64,000 bases of DNA from Desulfovibrio inopinatus DSM 10711 (GCF_000429305.1 NZ_AUBP01000001.1:434001-498000), one strand, 5' to 3'; numbered from the stretch's first letter, positions 54,682-63,670 are shown. The notes: a model not told the origin generated them from the sequence alone. Program-made: numbers and translations.

Positions 54682-54817
54682 GGGTTTCCGTCTCCTTGAG
54701 TAGAATGGTTTTTTTTGATTTGCGTCTGGCCACAATCGGTGCGGTACACGAGCCGCGCCATTCGATCCAGAAACGCTTAACGACGAAAATGTCTTGAATC
54801 CCCTTGGGATCATGACC

Positions 54818-54835
54818 TTGTTAAAAATTACACAA
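54818..54835 (-). promoter_or_regulatory. Rex operator-like site upstream of sat
   Basis: Minus strand TTGTGTAATTTTTAACAA matches 15 of 18 positions of the Rex consensus TTGTGAAATATTTCACAA. It lies 137-154 bases before the sat start. Rex is an NADH-sensing repressor that controls sat in Desulfovibrio vulgaris. A TTGACA at 54866-54861 lies just upstream, but its -10 partner is unclear. Confidence 0.6.
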
Positions 54836-55234
54836 GGCTTTTGGTTAAAAAAACAGGAATTGTCAAGGGCCGTTTTCGAGTCAAGCACTCGTATCATCAA
54901 TGGATAGGGAAAGAAACCTTGTGAGGTGCACCTTAGTGGAAAGAGAATGGTCAGAATTTAAATACGCTACATAGTAAGAATACGTAGGGGAGCAGAGCAC
55001 AAGAAAAATAAGAAAAAGAAAAATATTAATGACAAGTGTTGAGAAAACATCGTGATGCAAGAAAAATGTAACAAAAAAGTTTTCAATTTAGAAAGCGTGA
55101 TGACAAAAAAGGCTTGCATCAAAGTTCTGAAACGTTTAGAGGGAGTCAGTTTCACCCTCATAGTGTCATTTCTGATTCTTGAATCAATTTAATAAAGTGA
55201 AAGAAAATAGGTAGATGCAAGCAAAGAGCAGCCT

Positions 55235-55252
55235 TTGTAAAAAAATTCACTT
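55235..55252 (+). promoter_or_regulatory. Weaker Rex-like site upstream of the aprBA promoter
   Basis: TTGTAAAAAAATTCACTT matches about 13 of 18 Rex consensus positions, with a good TTCAC half. It ends 5 bases before the -35 at 55258. Confidence 0.35.
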
Positions 55253-55257
55253 GATTC

Positions 55258-55286
55258 TTGACGGCAGGCGAAACGCTTGTTACTTT
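55258..55286 (+). promoter_or_regulatory. Candidate sigma-70 promoter of aprBA
   Basis: -35 TTGACG (55258-55263), 17-base spacer, -10 TACTTT (55281-55286). It would give a leader of about 240 bases before aprB. Confidence 0.5.
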
Positions 55287-55337
55287 CCTCACAAGTCAAC
55301 AATTGGACAAGGATGTCGCGCACTGGCCGAAGAACAT

Positions 55338-55360
55338 ATTCGACGGATTTGGCGTCGAAT
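55338..55360 (+). promoter_or_regulatory. Stem-loop in the aprBA leader
   Basis: ATTCGACG (55338-55345) pairs perfectly with CGTCGAAT (55353-55360) around a 7-base loop. It could stabilise the abundant aprBA message; no riboswitch class is recognised. Confidence 0.45.
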
Positions 55361-55530
55361 CAACATCTCGGCATGATTGGTCGCGGCATTTTTTTAAACG
55401 TGAGCTCTCCCACGCCCAAACGACCGCAACTGTCAATTATATCCGGCATAGACCGGGCAGGCTCAAAGCGGGCGGGCGTGAAGGCTAACTTGGTTAGTGG
55501 CTACAAAACCTAAAATTTGGAGGACGAGTT

Positions 55531-56022
55531 ATGCCTACGTTTGTTGATCCGAGCAAGTGCGACGGGTGCAAAGGCGGCGAAAAGACCGCATGCATGTACA
55601 TTTGCCCCAACGACCTCATGATCCTCGATCCCGAGGAAATGCGGGCTTACAATCAGGAACCCGAAGCTTGCTGGGAATGCTACTCCTGCGTCAAGATTTG
55701 CCCCCAGGGCGCCATTGAAGCCCGCCCCTATGCTGACTTCGCTCCCATGGGCGGCACCAGCATTCCGATGCGTAGCGCCGATTCCATCATGTGGACGGTC
55801 AAATTCCGCAACGGTAACATCAAACGCTTCAAGTTCCCCATCCGTACCACTGCTGAAGGTTCCATCAAGCCTTACGATGGCAAGCCCGAACCCGGCGACT
55901 TGGACTCCGAACTGCTGTTCACGGAAACCGAACTGAAGCAGCCTAAAGAAGTTCTTGGCAAAAAGTTCGACATCGACGATTCCAGCACCTCCCAGTGCTG
56001 GCAAGATCTGCCCTGCGAATAA
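55531..56022 (+). CDS. aprB: Adenylylsulfate (APS) reductase beta subunit
   Basis: 163 aa; TTGGAGGACGAGTT before the ATG. A ferredoxin-like domain carries two [4Fe-4S] clusters, with Cys motifs CDGCKGG...CMYICPN (residues 10-28) and CWECYSCVKICPQGA (about 47-61); the C-terminal tail (about 100-163) wraps around the alpha subunit. It passes electrons from the Qmo complex to the FAD of AprA for reduction of APS to sulfite and AMP. Cytoplasmic. Codon use is strongly biased, as expected for a very abundant enzyme. Confidence 0.96.
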   Translation: MPTFVDPSKCDGCKGGEKTACMYICPNDLMILDPEEMRAYNQEPEACWECYSCVKICPQGAIEARPYADFAPMGGTSIPMRSADSIMWTVKFRNGNIKRFKFPIRTTAEGSIKPYDGKPEPGDLDSELLFTETELKQPKEVLGKKFDIDDSSTSQCWQDLPCE

Positions 56023-56082
56023 TCGCAGCGTCGTTCGTGAATTTGACCTCTACTAAACTTCAGTATCCGGGAGAATAAGCAT

Positions 56083-58083
56083 ATGCCGAAGATTCCTATG
56101 AATGAGGCGGCCAAAGGTGTGGCCCTGGCCGAACCCGAAGTTATCGAACAGGACGTAGACATTCTGCTGGTCGGCGGTGGCATGGGTAACTGTGGTGTTG
56201 CCTTCGAAGCCTGCCGTTGGATCGAAAAAGCCGGTGGAAAAGATAAAATCAAACTGATGCTGCTCGACAAAGCCGCCATGGAACGTTCCGGCGCTGTCGC
56301 TCAGGGTCTGTCCGCCATCAACACCTACATAGGTGAAAACGATCCCGACGATTACGTCCGCATGGTCCGCACCGACCTGATGGGCCTGGTCCGCGAAGAC
56401 TTGATCTTCGACTTGGGCCGCCACGTCGACGATTCCGTTCACTTGTTCGAAGAATGGGGTCTTCCTTGCTGGGTTAAAGGCGAAGACGGTCACAACCTCG
56501 ACGGTGCCCAGGCTAAAGCCAAAGGCAAAGCCCTGCGCAACGGCGACGCTCCTGTCCGTTCCGGCCGCTGGCAGATCATGATCAACGGTGAATCCTACAA
56601 GTGCATCGTTGCTGAAGCCGCCAAGAACGCTTTGGGTGAAGATCGTTACATGGAACGCGTTTTCATCGTGAAACTGCTCCTGGACGCCAAAGAACCCAAC
56701 CGCATCGCTGGTGCCGTTGGTTTCTCCACCCGCGAAAACAAAATATTCATCTTCAAAACCAACGCGATGGTTGTTGCCTGCGGCGGCGCCGTTAACGTTT
56801 ACCGTCCCCGTTCCACCGGTGAAGGTATGGGTCGCGCTTGGTATCCGGTCTGGAACGCTGGTTCCACCTACACCATGTGCGCTCGCGCTGGTGCTGAAAT
56901 GACCATGATGGAAAACCGCTTCGTCCCCGCCCGTTTTAAAGATGGTTACGGTCCGGTCGGCGCTTGGTTCCTCCTGTTCAAAGCCAAAGCCACCAACGCT
57001 GCTGGTGAAGACTACTGTGTCACCAACAAAGCCATGCTGGCTCCTTACGAAAAACGCGGCTACGCCAAAGGTCACATCATCCCGACCTGCTTGCGTAACC
57101 ACATGATGCTTCGCGAAATGCGCGAAGGTCGCGGCCCCATCTACATGGACACCGCCACCGCCCTGCAGAACACCTTCAAGGAACTCAATGCTGAACAGCA
57201 GAAGCACCTTGAAAGCGAAGCTTGGGAAGACTTCCTCGACATGTGTGTTGGCCAGGCCAACCTTTGGGCAGCCATGAACATCGAGCCTGAAAAGAGCGGC
57301 TCTGAAATCATGCCCACGGAACCCTACCTCCTCGGCTCCCACTCCGGTTGCTGCGGTATCTGGACTTCCGGCCCCGACGAAGATTGGGTTCCCGACGAAT
57401 ACAAAGTTAAAGCCGACAACGGTAAAGTCTACAACCGTATGACCACCGTCAACGGCCTGTTCACCTGCGCTGACGGCGTTGGCGCTTCCGGTCACAAGTT
57501 CTCCTCCGGTTCGCACGCTGAAGGCCGTATTGTTGGTAAGCAGATGGTTCGCTGGGTTGTCGACCATGCCGACTACAAGCCCACCATCGCTGAAAAGGCT
57601 GCCGATCTGGCCAAAGAAATCTACGCTCCTTGGTACCGCTTTGAAGAGTTCAAGGGCGCTTCCACTGACCCGATCGTCAACCCGAACTTCTTGTCGCCCA
57701 AGAACTTCATGATGCGCCTTGTTAAGTGCACCGATGAATACGGCGGTGGTGTTGCTACTTACTACACCACTTCCGACACGCTGCTCAAAACCGGCTTCAT
57801 GCTTCTCGACATGCTCGAAGAAGACTCCCGTAAGCTGGCTGCTCGTGACTTGCACGAACTGATGCGTTGCTGGGAACAGTTCCACCGTCTGTGGACCGTT
57901 CGTTTGCACATGCAGCACATCAACTTCCGTGAAGAATCCCGTTACCCGGGCTTCTACTACCGCGGTGACTTCCTGGGCCTGGACGACGCCAAGTGGAAAT
58001 GCTTCGTCAATTCCAAGTACGATCCGGCCAAGGGCGAAACCACGATCTTCAAGCGCGCCTACTACCAGATCATCCCCGACTAA
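56083..58083 (+). CDS. aprA: Adenylylsulfate (APS) reductase alpha subunit
   Basis: 666 aa, normal family length; GGGAGAA precedes the ATG. Flavoprotein of the fumarate reductase/succinate dehydrogenase fold; the FAD-binding motif ILLVGGGMGNCGVAFEACRW lies near residue 25 and the C-terminal NFREESRYPGFYYRGDF and YYQIIPD are hallmarks of AprA. It reduces APS to sulfite and AMP. It is paired with aprB 60 bp upstream, and a terminator after it separates it from qmoA. Confidence 0.96.
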   Translation: MPKIPMNEAAKGVALAEPEVIEQDVDILLVGGGMGNCGVAFEACRWIEKAGGKDKIKLMLLDKAAMERSGAVAQGLSAINTYIGENDPDDYVRMVRTDLMGLVREDLIFDLGRHVDDSVHLFEEWGLPCWVKGEDGHNLDGAQAKAKGKALRNGDAPVRSGRWQIMINGESYKCIVAEAAKNALGEDRYMERVFIVKLLLDAKEPNRIAGAVGFSTRENKIFIFKTNAMVVACGGAVNVYRPRSTGEGMGRAWYPVWNAGSTYTMCARAGAEMTMMENRFVPARFKDGYGPVGAWFLLFKAKATNAAGEDYCVTNKAMLAPYEKRGYAKGHIIPTCLRNHMMLREMREGRGPIYMDTATALQNTFKELNAEQQKHLESEAWEDFLDMCVGQANLWAAMNIEPEKSGSEIMPTEPYLLGSHSGCCGIWTSGPDEDWVPDEYKVKADNGKVYNRMTTVNGLFTCADGVGASGHKFSSGSHAEGRIVGKQMVRWVVDHADYKPTIAEKAADLAKEIYAPWYRFEEFKGASTDPIVNPNFLSPKNFMMRLVKCTDEYGGGVATYYTTSDTLLKTGFMLLDMLEEDSRKLAARDLHELMRCWEQFHRLWTVRLHMQHINFREESRYPGFYYRGDFLGLDDAKWKCFVNSKYDPAKGETTIFKRAYYQIIPD

Positions 58084-58094
58084 ACACCACAACG

Positions 58095-58126
58095 ACGGCC
58101 GCGGGGGAAACCTCGCGGCCGTTTTC
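58095..58126 (+). terminator. Terminator after aprA
   Basis: A 9-bp perfect G+C-rich stem (58095-58103 with 58114-58122), a 10-base loop and TTTTC. It may attenuate rather than fully stop transcription into qmoABC. Confidence 0.7.
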
Positions 58127-58219
58127 ACGAGAAACGGTCTTGGCCGGGGAAGTAAGGGTTTTATTGTCCCGGTCAAGGCCGTTTGACCGTGTGGTCACTA
58201 CATTGCAGGGAGGTAACCG

Positions 58220-59461
58220 ATGTCGAGCAGCAGTATATTGGTTGTCGGCGGCGGCTTCAGCGGCATCACAGCGGCCCTCGAAGCAGCCGAAGTCGGCCAT
58301 GAAGTGTTCCTTATAGAAAAGAACCCTTTTTTGGGCGGCCGGGTAGCGCAGCTGAATAAGTATTTTCCGAAGCTGTGTCCGCCCTCCTGTGGGTTGGAAA
58401 TTCAATTCCAGCGCATTAAAAATAACAAGAACGTCAAAGTCTACACTCTGGCTGAAGTGGTCAGCGTGAAAGGTTCTGCCGGCGATTATGAAGTGACCAT
58501 CAGGCTCAAACCCCGCCATGTCACTCCCGGCTCCATCGACCTTTCCGATGTCGCCGCTTCCCTGAAAAAGGACGTTCCCAGCGAGTTCAACTTTTCGCTG
58601 GCCACGCGAAAGGCTCTGTATATGGATGTTCCTTTCGCGTTTCCTTTCCGCTATGTCTTGGATAAAGAAAACCTTTCCTCCGAGGAAGAAAGCGCTCTGT
58701 CCGGCATCGATGTCATTGATCTCGATGAAAAAGCGAAGGAATTTACGATCAACGTCGGCAGCATCGTATATGCCACCGGCTGGAAGCCTTATGATATCAC
58801 TAACCTGACGAACTTGGGTGCAGGCGAAATCGACAACTGCGTGAGCAACATGCAGCTTGAGCGGTTGGCTGCTGCCAACGGTCCTACCGAAGGCAACATT
58901 GTTCGTCCGTCGGACAACACCGAACCGAAGAGTGTTGCGTTCGTCCAGTGCGCTGGTTCGCGCGATGAAAACCATCTCAGCTTCTGTTCTTACATTTGCT
59001 GCATGGCATCGCTCAAACAAGCCGCATACCTGGTTGAACAAAATCCCAATATTCGCGTTGTCATTTACTACATTGACCTGCGTACCCCTGGTCGCTACGA
59101 CAACTTCGCCAAACGCATTCTTGCTCATCCCCAAATCCGGGCCGTCAAGGGCAAGGTCGCCGAGATTAAGCAGGATACGTCCTCGGGCGGTGTCGTTCTT
59201 ACGGTTGAAGATGTCATGAGCGGCATTAAATCCCAGAACAAGTTCGACATGGTCGTTCTCGCCACCGGCATGCAGCCTAGCATTGCCGGCGAGACCCTCC
59301 CCGTCGACGTCGAAGTCGACGCAGAGGGTTTCATCATCGGCGGCGAGGACAAAGGCATTTTTGCCGCTGGATGCGCCAAGCAGCCGCTTGATGTGATGAA
59401 ATCGGCCCAGTCGGCCACCGGCGCCGCACTCAAGGCCATTCAAACGGTGAGAGGGAGGTAA
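58220..59461 (+). CDS. qmoA: Quinone-interacting membrane-bound oxidoreductase subunit A
   Basis: 413 aa; GGGAGGTAACCG before the ATG. HdrA-like flavoprotein with an N-terminal dinucleotide fold (ILVVGGGFSGITAALEAAEVG) and C-terminal VATGMQPS and GIFAAGCAKQPLDVMKSAQ. The conserved FVQCAGSRDENHLSFCSYIC segment (about 235-255) carries cysteines. It is a cytoplasmic subunit of the Qmo complex that transfers electrons from menaquinol to APS reductase. First gene of qmoABCD, directly after aprBA as in most sulfate reducers. Confidence 0.95.
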   Translation: MSSSSILVVGGGFSGITAALEAAEVGHEVFLIEKNPFLGGRVAQLNKYFPKLCPPSCGLEIQFQRIKNNKNVKVYTLAEVVSVKGSAGDYEVTIRLKPRHVTPGSIDLSDVAASLKKDVPSEFNFSLATRKALYMDVPFAFPFRYVLDKENLSSEEESALSGIDVIDLDEKAKEFTINVGSIVYATGWKPYDITNLTNLGAGEIDNCVSNMQLERLAAANGPTEGNIVRPSDNTEPKSVAFVQCAGSRDENHLSFCSYICCMASLKQAAYLVEQNPNIRVVIYYIDLRTPGRYDNFAKRILAHPQIRAVKGKVAEIKQDTSSGGVVLTVEDVMSGIKSQNKFDMVVLATGMQPSIAGETLPVDVEVDAEGFIIGGEDKGIFAAGCAKQPLDVMKSAQSATGAALKAIQTVRGR

Positions 59462-59467
59462 GAGGCA

Positions 59468-61762
59468 ATGCCTGAAAAAATCGGAGTATACATCGACGAA
59501 TCGAGCCTGATGTCGCTGTTTGACGGCAGCGAGCTGGTCGAATTCGTCAAGAATAAATTCGGCGACCTCTGTCCGGTGGTCAAGTCGTATCCGCGCCTGG
59601 CCAAAGAGTCGGTCGTCAAAGAGATTCAGGCCGATATCGACAACGGTACTATTGATGCGGTCTGCATCGCTGGCCCGACACCTCGCGTCGATTACGACGT
59701 TTTCTGCTTCGGCAAAACTCCCACTGAACGCGTGAACTTGCGTGAACAGGCCATCAAAGGATTCATGAATCCTGATGGAACAGCTCTGGCCAAAGGTGAC
59801 AAAGCTCCCGAGGAGCTGGTTGCCATTGTTCAGGACTACCTGAAGATGGGCGTGGTCAAATTGACCAAAATGCGTCCCATCAATCCTGAAGTTCCGGAAA
59901 CGTTCAAGACCATCATGGTTCTCGGTGGTGGGTGGACCGGTCTGCACGCAGCCAAATATGCTGCTTCCATCGGTCATGACGTCGTCATCGTGGAAAAGCA
60001 GGACTCGTTGGGCGGTAAAGCCATCGGTCAATACAAAACATTCCCGATGAAAGCCCCGTACACCGAAGCCCAATTCTCCGGTATTGAAGCCTTGGTTGAA
60101 GAAATCAAGAACAATCCGAAGATTACGGTGTTGACCCAGGCTTCGTTGGAAAAGCTCGAAGGCGCTCCTGGGTTGTATAAAGCGGAAGTCAAAGCCGCTG
60201 GTGCAACCAAAGCGCTCGACATCGGTGCCGTCGTTCTTGCTACCGGTTGGGATCCTCTCAACAGCAAGTACTACGCTCCGCTTGGTTTGAGCAAAATTGA
60301 TGACGTCATCACGTCGGCTGATTTTGAAGCAATGGTGAAAGAAAACAGACTTGTTCGTCCTTCGGATGGCAAGGCTGTTGAAACCGTCGCGTTCATTACC
60401 GACATCGACAAGTGCATCATTCCGGAAGGCGAAGGCCAGGAAACTGAAGTAGTTGTTGAAGATGCTCATGGCGACAGCGGTGAAGAAGGCGAAGAAGAAG
60501 TTTTTGTCTTCAAAGATATGGAAACCTGCAAGCACCTCGCTTACAGCTCCGAACTGACCAGCCTCGTCGCGTTGAAGCAAGCCAACTATGTTCGTGAGAA
60601 GAATGAAGAAGCCGGTTTGGCCTACATTTTCTACGATCACATGATGGTTCCCGGCATCAACGAACTGTACTACAAAGCTGCCCAGGATAATCCCGGCGTC
60701 ATGCTGACCAAAGGGACGATTTCCGACATCAAGGAAGCCGGTTCCGGTGGTGTGGTCATCACTGCCAAGAATACGCTGCTTGGTGACGAAATTGAATTGG
60801 AAGCCGATCTTGTCGTTCTGCCCACCGGGTTGGTTCCGACGACGGCCCATTCGCCCATTTTGGAACTGCAGTATCGTCAAGGCCCGTCTTTCCCGGATCT
60901 TGATCTCTTCGACGGCTTTGCCGATTCGAATTACATCTGCTTCCCGTACGAAACTCGCCGTACCGGTATCTACGCTGCCGGTTGCGTCCGTCAGCCTATG
61001 ACGATGGCGTTGGCCGCCGACGATGCTGCCGGTGCCGCCTTGAAGGCGTCCCAGTGCATTAATTCTGCCAGCCACGGTGTTGCTGTCCACCCGCGTTCGG
61101 GCGACTTGACCTACCCGGTGTTCAACTTCGTTCGTTGTACGCAGTGCAAACGCTGCACCGAAGAATGCCCGTTCGGCGCTCTTGACGACGATCCGAAAGG
61201 AACGCCGATGCCCAACCCGACGCGCTGCCGTCGTTGTGGTACCTGCATGGGGGCTTGTCCGGAACGCGTTATCTCCTTTGACAACTACAATATCGACATG
61301 GTCGGGAACATGATTCGCGAAATCGATGTTCCTCCCAGCTTCGATCAGGGTGGTCCTCGCATCCTTATGCTGGCTTGCGAAAACGACGCCTACCCCTGCC
61401 TCGATATGGCTGCCCTCCGCGGCCGTCATTGGAGCCCCTATGTTCGTGTCATTCCGGTTCGCTGCCTTGGTTCGGTCAACGCCATTTGGGTTGCTGACGC
61501 CATGTCCAAGGGCATCGACGGTGTCATGATGCTGGGCTGCAAATACGGCGACGACTACCAGTGCCACTTTGTGAAAGGCTCGGAACTGTGCAACCGTCGT
61601 AAGGAAAACATCGCTGAGTCCTTGAAACGTCTTGGCGTTGAACCTGACCGTGTTGAGCAGTATGAAGTCGCCATTGACGATTATGACAAGGTTCCTGGCT
61701 TGATCGATGAATTCATGAACATGATCTTCGAGAAAGGTCCGAACCCCTTCAAAGGCTACTAG
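59468..61762 (+). CDS. qmoB: Quinone-interacting membrane-bound oxidoreductase subunit B
   Basis: 764 aa; a GGGAGG ribosome site lies within the end of qmoA. HdrA-type FAD domain (about 150-545; IMVLGGGWTGLHAAKYAASI), two [4Fe-4S] motifs CTQCKRCTEECPFGA and CRRCGTCMGACPER (about 558-605), and a C-terminal MvhD-like domain (about 625-764) with MLACENDAYPC, RCLGSVNA and MLGCKYGDDYQCHF. An acidic, Glu-rich insertion (about 318-346) interrupts the FAD domain. It forms the cytoplasmic electron relay between QmoA and QmoC and is thought to dock with AprB. Confidence 0.95.
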   Translation: MPEKIGVYIDESSLMSLFDGSELVEFVKNKFGDLCPVVKSYPRLAKESVVKEIQADIDNGTIDAVCIAGPTPRVDYDVFCFGKTPTERVNLREQAIKGFMNPDGTALAKGDKAPEELVAIVQDYLKMGVVKLTKMRPINPEVPETFKTIMVLGGGWTGLHAAKYAASIGHDVVIVEKQDSLGGKAIGQYKTFPMKAPYTEAQFSGIEALVEEIKNNPKITVLTQASLEKLEGAPGLYKAEVKAAGATKALDIGAVVLATGWDPLNSKYYAPLGLSKIDDVITSADFEAMVKENRLVRPSDGKAVETVAFITDIDKCIIPEGEGQETEVVVEDAHGDSGEEGEEEVFVFKDMETCKHLAYSSELTSLVALKQANYVREKNEEAGLAYIFYDHMMVPGINELYYKAAQDNPGVMLTKGTISDIKEAGSGGVVITAKNTLLGDEIELEADLVVLPTGLVPTTAHSPILELQYRQGPSFPDLDLFDGFADSNYICFPYETRRTGIYAAGCVRQPMTMALAADDAAGAALKASQCINSASHGVAVHPRSGDLTYPVFNFVRCTQCKRCTEECPFGALDDDPKGTPMPNPTRCRRCGTCMGACPERVISFDNYNIDMVGNMIREIDVPPSFDQGGPRILMLACENDAYPCLDMAALRGRHWSPYVRVIPVRCLGSVNAIWVADAMSKGIDGVMMLGCKYGDDYQCHFVKGSELCNRRKENIAESLKRLGVEPDRVEQYEVAIDDYDKVPGLIDEFMNMIFEKGPNPFKGY

Positions 61763-61774
61763 GAGGCGCGTACC

Positions 61775-62986
61775 ATGTCTGAAGCTGTCAAAATCAAACC
61801 TGATTTGCAGTTCGTCAAGGAACTGCAGTCAGTTGGAGGCGAGACGCTTAAAAAGTGCTATCAGTGCGCAACTTGTAGCGTCGCTTGCCCCCTTTCTCCT
61901 CCTGAAAACCCCTTTCCCCGCAAAGAAATGATATGGGCGCAATGGGGTATGAAGGACCGGCTGGTCAATAATATCGACGTCTGGTTGTGTCACAACTGCC
62001 AGACCTGCTCGGATCTGTGCCCCCGCGGCGCACGCCCCGGCGATTTGTTGGCTGCTATTCGTAACATGACGTATCGCAAGCTCGTTCCGCCTGTCGCCAT
62101 TGGCGAATGGATGAGCTCGCCCAAGTATCTGCCCATTCTCATGGGGATTCCGGCTGCGCTGTATCTCTTGATCTGGATCATCCGCGCCGGTATCTTGGGA
62201 AGCTTCTTCCCGTTGGAAGACGGCCATGTTGTTTACGGCCACCTCTTCCCCGGCGATTTTACCATTGACCCCATTTTCGGCCTTGTCGCCGTGTTCGTCG
62301 CCTACTCCTTTTACAAGGGGGTGATGACCATGTGGAATTCGTTCAAGACACTACCGGAAACATTTGTTGTTGGGGAAAAGAAGGAAAAGACACCGATCTT
62401 GCAATGCCTTGTTGACGTAGTCAAAGAAGAAATTGCAACCCATGCGAAATGGAACGATTGCGGAAACGACAACACTGAACGCTACATCGGACACTTGTCC
62501 CTCCTGTACGGTTTTGTCGCACTCTTTATCGTTACATCGGTCGTTGCGGTGTCCCACTGGGGAGGAAAGATTTTCCATTTCCTTGCCCCTCTTGGGCATA
62601 CGCCAATGTCTTTGATCAGCCCGGTGAAGCTTCTGGCTAACGTGGGCGCGATTCTGCTGCTTGTCGGTTTGACGTATCTGACACGTCGTCGTGTCAATGC
62701 CGATCCGAGCAAATCCGCTTCGTCCTATTATGACTGGTACCTTCTGGGTGTGATCTGGGGTGTCGCCTTGACCGGTATCGGAAGTGAAATCTTCCGTCTG
62801 GCCAGCGTGCCGCAAATCGCCTACCCGGTGTACTATCTGCACCTGATAAGTGTTTTTATGCTTATCGCGTATCTTCCCTGGTCCAAACTGGGCCACCTTG
62901 TCTACAGGACTACGGCACTGGTGTACGCCCGCCATTCCGGAAGGGTTCCGCTTAAAACCGAAGAAGATAAAATTTTCATCGTCTAA
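61775..62986 (+). CDS. qmoC: Quinone-interacting membrane-bound oxidoreductase subunit C
   Basis: 403 aa; AGGAGG precedes the ATG. The N-terminal HdrC-like part has two Cys motifs, CYQCATCSVACP (about 28-39) and CHNCQTCSDLCPRGA (about 72-86), for two [4Fe-4S] clusters. The C-terminal part (about 115-390) has six hydrophobic helices of HdrE/cytochrome-b type that oxidise menaquinol in the inner membrane. It anchors the complex. Spaced 12 bp from qmoB and from qmoD, so one transcript. Confidence 0.95.
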   Translation: MSEAVKIKPDLQFVKELQSVGGETLKKCYQCATCSVACPLSPPENPFPRKEMIWAQWGMKDRLVNNIDVWLCHNCQTCSDLCPRGARPGDLLAAIRNMTYRKLVPPVAIGEWMSSPKYLPILMGIPAALYLLIWIIRAGILGSFFPLEDGHVVYGHLFPGDFTIDPIFGLVAVFVAYSFYKGVMTMWNSFKTLPETFVVGEKKEKTPILQCLVDVVKEEIATHAKWNDCGNDNTERYIGHLSLLYGFVALFIVTSVVAVSHWGGKIFHFLAPLGHTPMSLISPVKLLANVGAILLLVGLTYLTRRRVNADPSKSASSYYDWYLLGVIWGVALTGIGSEIFRLASVPQIAYPVYYLHLISVFMLIAYLPWSKLGHLVYRTTALVYARHSGRVPLKTEEDKIFIV

Positions 62987-62998
62987 AAGGAGGCAACG

Positions 62999-63670
62999 AT
63001 GTCCGAAGATCGTAAAGTGTTCCCCATGAATGCCTTTGTGTCGTATCTCAAAGGCTCCGGCAAAGGCGCCGACGTCACCGATATAGTCGGCTTCATGACC
63101 ACGAAAGAAATTGACGACGAATTCGCTCCTTTTGCTGCCGCCCTGGCGAAAGCCTGGATCTACGAACAGCATCCTGAACTCGTTAAAATGGCTGCCGGCG
63201 AATTGGCTGACCAGGGTCAGAACGTTTCCCTGTCCGTCCTTCCCGCCGACACGTTGGATGAAGTCAACGCCATTTTCGATAAGCTTGCCGGTTACAAGGC
63301 CACTATCAATGACCTGACCGAAAAGCTCGCCAAAGCCGAAAAGGAATTGGCTGAAAAGACCGCTATCTTGGCTGACACCGACACTCGCTGCAAAGCTGCC
63401 GAAGCCAAAGCGACCGCTCTCGAAGCTTCCGCCAAGGACGAAGGCGAAAAAGTCATCGTCGCTTCCGAAGCCAAGGTTACGGAATACATCGGTAAAGTTG
63501 ATGAACTGCTGAAAATGATCGAAGACGTCAAAAAGCACGGTGTTGTCACCGTTGCTGCTGGCGGTGCCGCTCCTGCTGGTGGCGCTGCTGCTGGCGCCCC
63601 CGAAACCGGTGGCGAACCTGCTGCCGACTTCGGTTTTGGCTCCGATCCCTTCAGCGAAGACGACTGGTAG
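62999..63670 (+). CDS. qmoD: Qmo-associated protein QmoD
   Basis: 223 aa; AGGAGG precedes the ATG. A conserved protein of unknown mechanism found directly after qmoC in sulfate reducers; in Desulfovibrio vulgaris the equivalent gene is named qmoD. An N-terminal globular region (about 1-95) is followed by an Ala/Glu/Lys coiled coil (about 98-150), a short conserved segment, and an Ala/Gly-rich hinge ending in an acidic tail, FGFGSDPFSEDDW. No cofactor motif is seen. Probably soluble and an accessory to Qmo-AprBA assembly or contact, by inference. Confidence 0.85.
   Translation: MSEDRKVFPMNAFVSYLKGSGKGADVTDIVGFMTTKEIDDEFAPFAAALAKAWIYEQHPELVKMAAGELADQGQNVSLSVLPADTLDEVNAIFDKLAGYKATINDLTEKLAKAEKELAEKTAILADTDTRCKAAEAKATALEASAKDEGEKVIVASEAKVTEYIGKVDELLKMIEDVKKHGVVTVAAGGAAPAGGAAAGAPETGGEPAADFGFGSDPFSEDDW

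Larger units (their letters stand above)
54682..55530 (+). other. 849-bp divergent control region between sat and aprBA
   Basis: No credible coding frame. Besides the Rex-like sites and the aprB promoter listed separately it holds a palindrome AGGTGCACCT (about 54926-54935), a direct repeat TGATTCTTGA (55173-55182 and 55252-55261), and a long transcribed leader before aprB. The middle part (about 54960-55230) is strongly A-rich. Confidence 0.6.

Noticed and set aside
53311-54699. 462-codon plus-strand frame opposite sat
   Set aside because: Shadow of sat; repetitive Phe/Gly/Val composition typical of antisense translation.
56053-58176. 707-codon minus-strand frame opposite aprA
   Set aside because: Antisense shadow of aprA caused by codon bias; no ribosome site or domain.
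58070-61567. 1165-codon open frame on the minus strand across qmoA-qmoB
   Set aside because: It lies exactly antisense to two unmistakable genes. Its composition reflects the biased third-codon positions of highly expressed genes, and no family motif is present.
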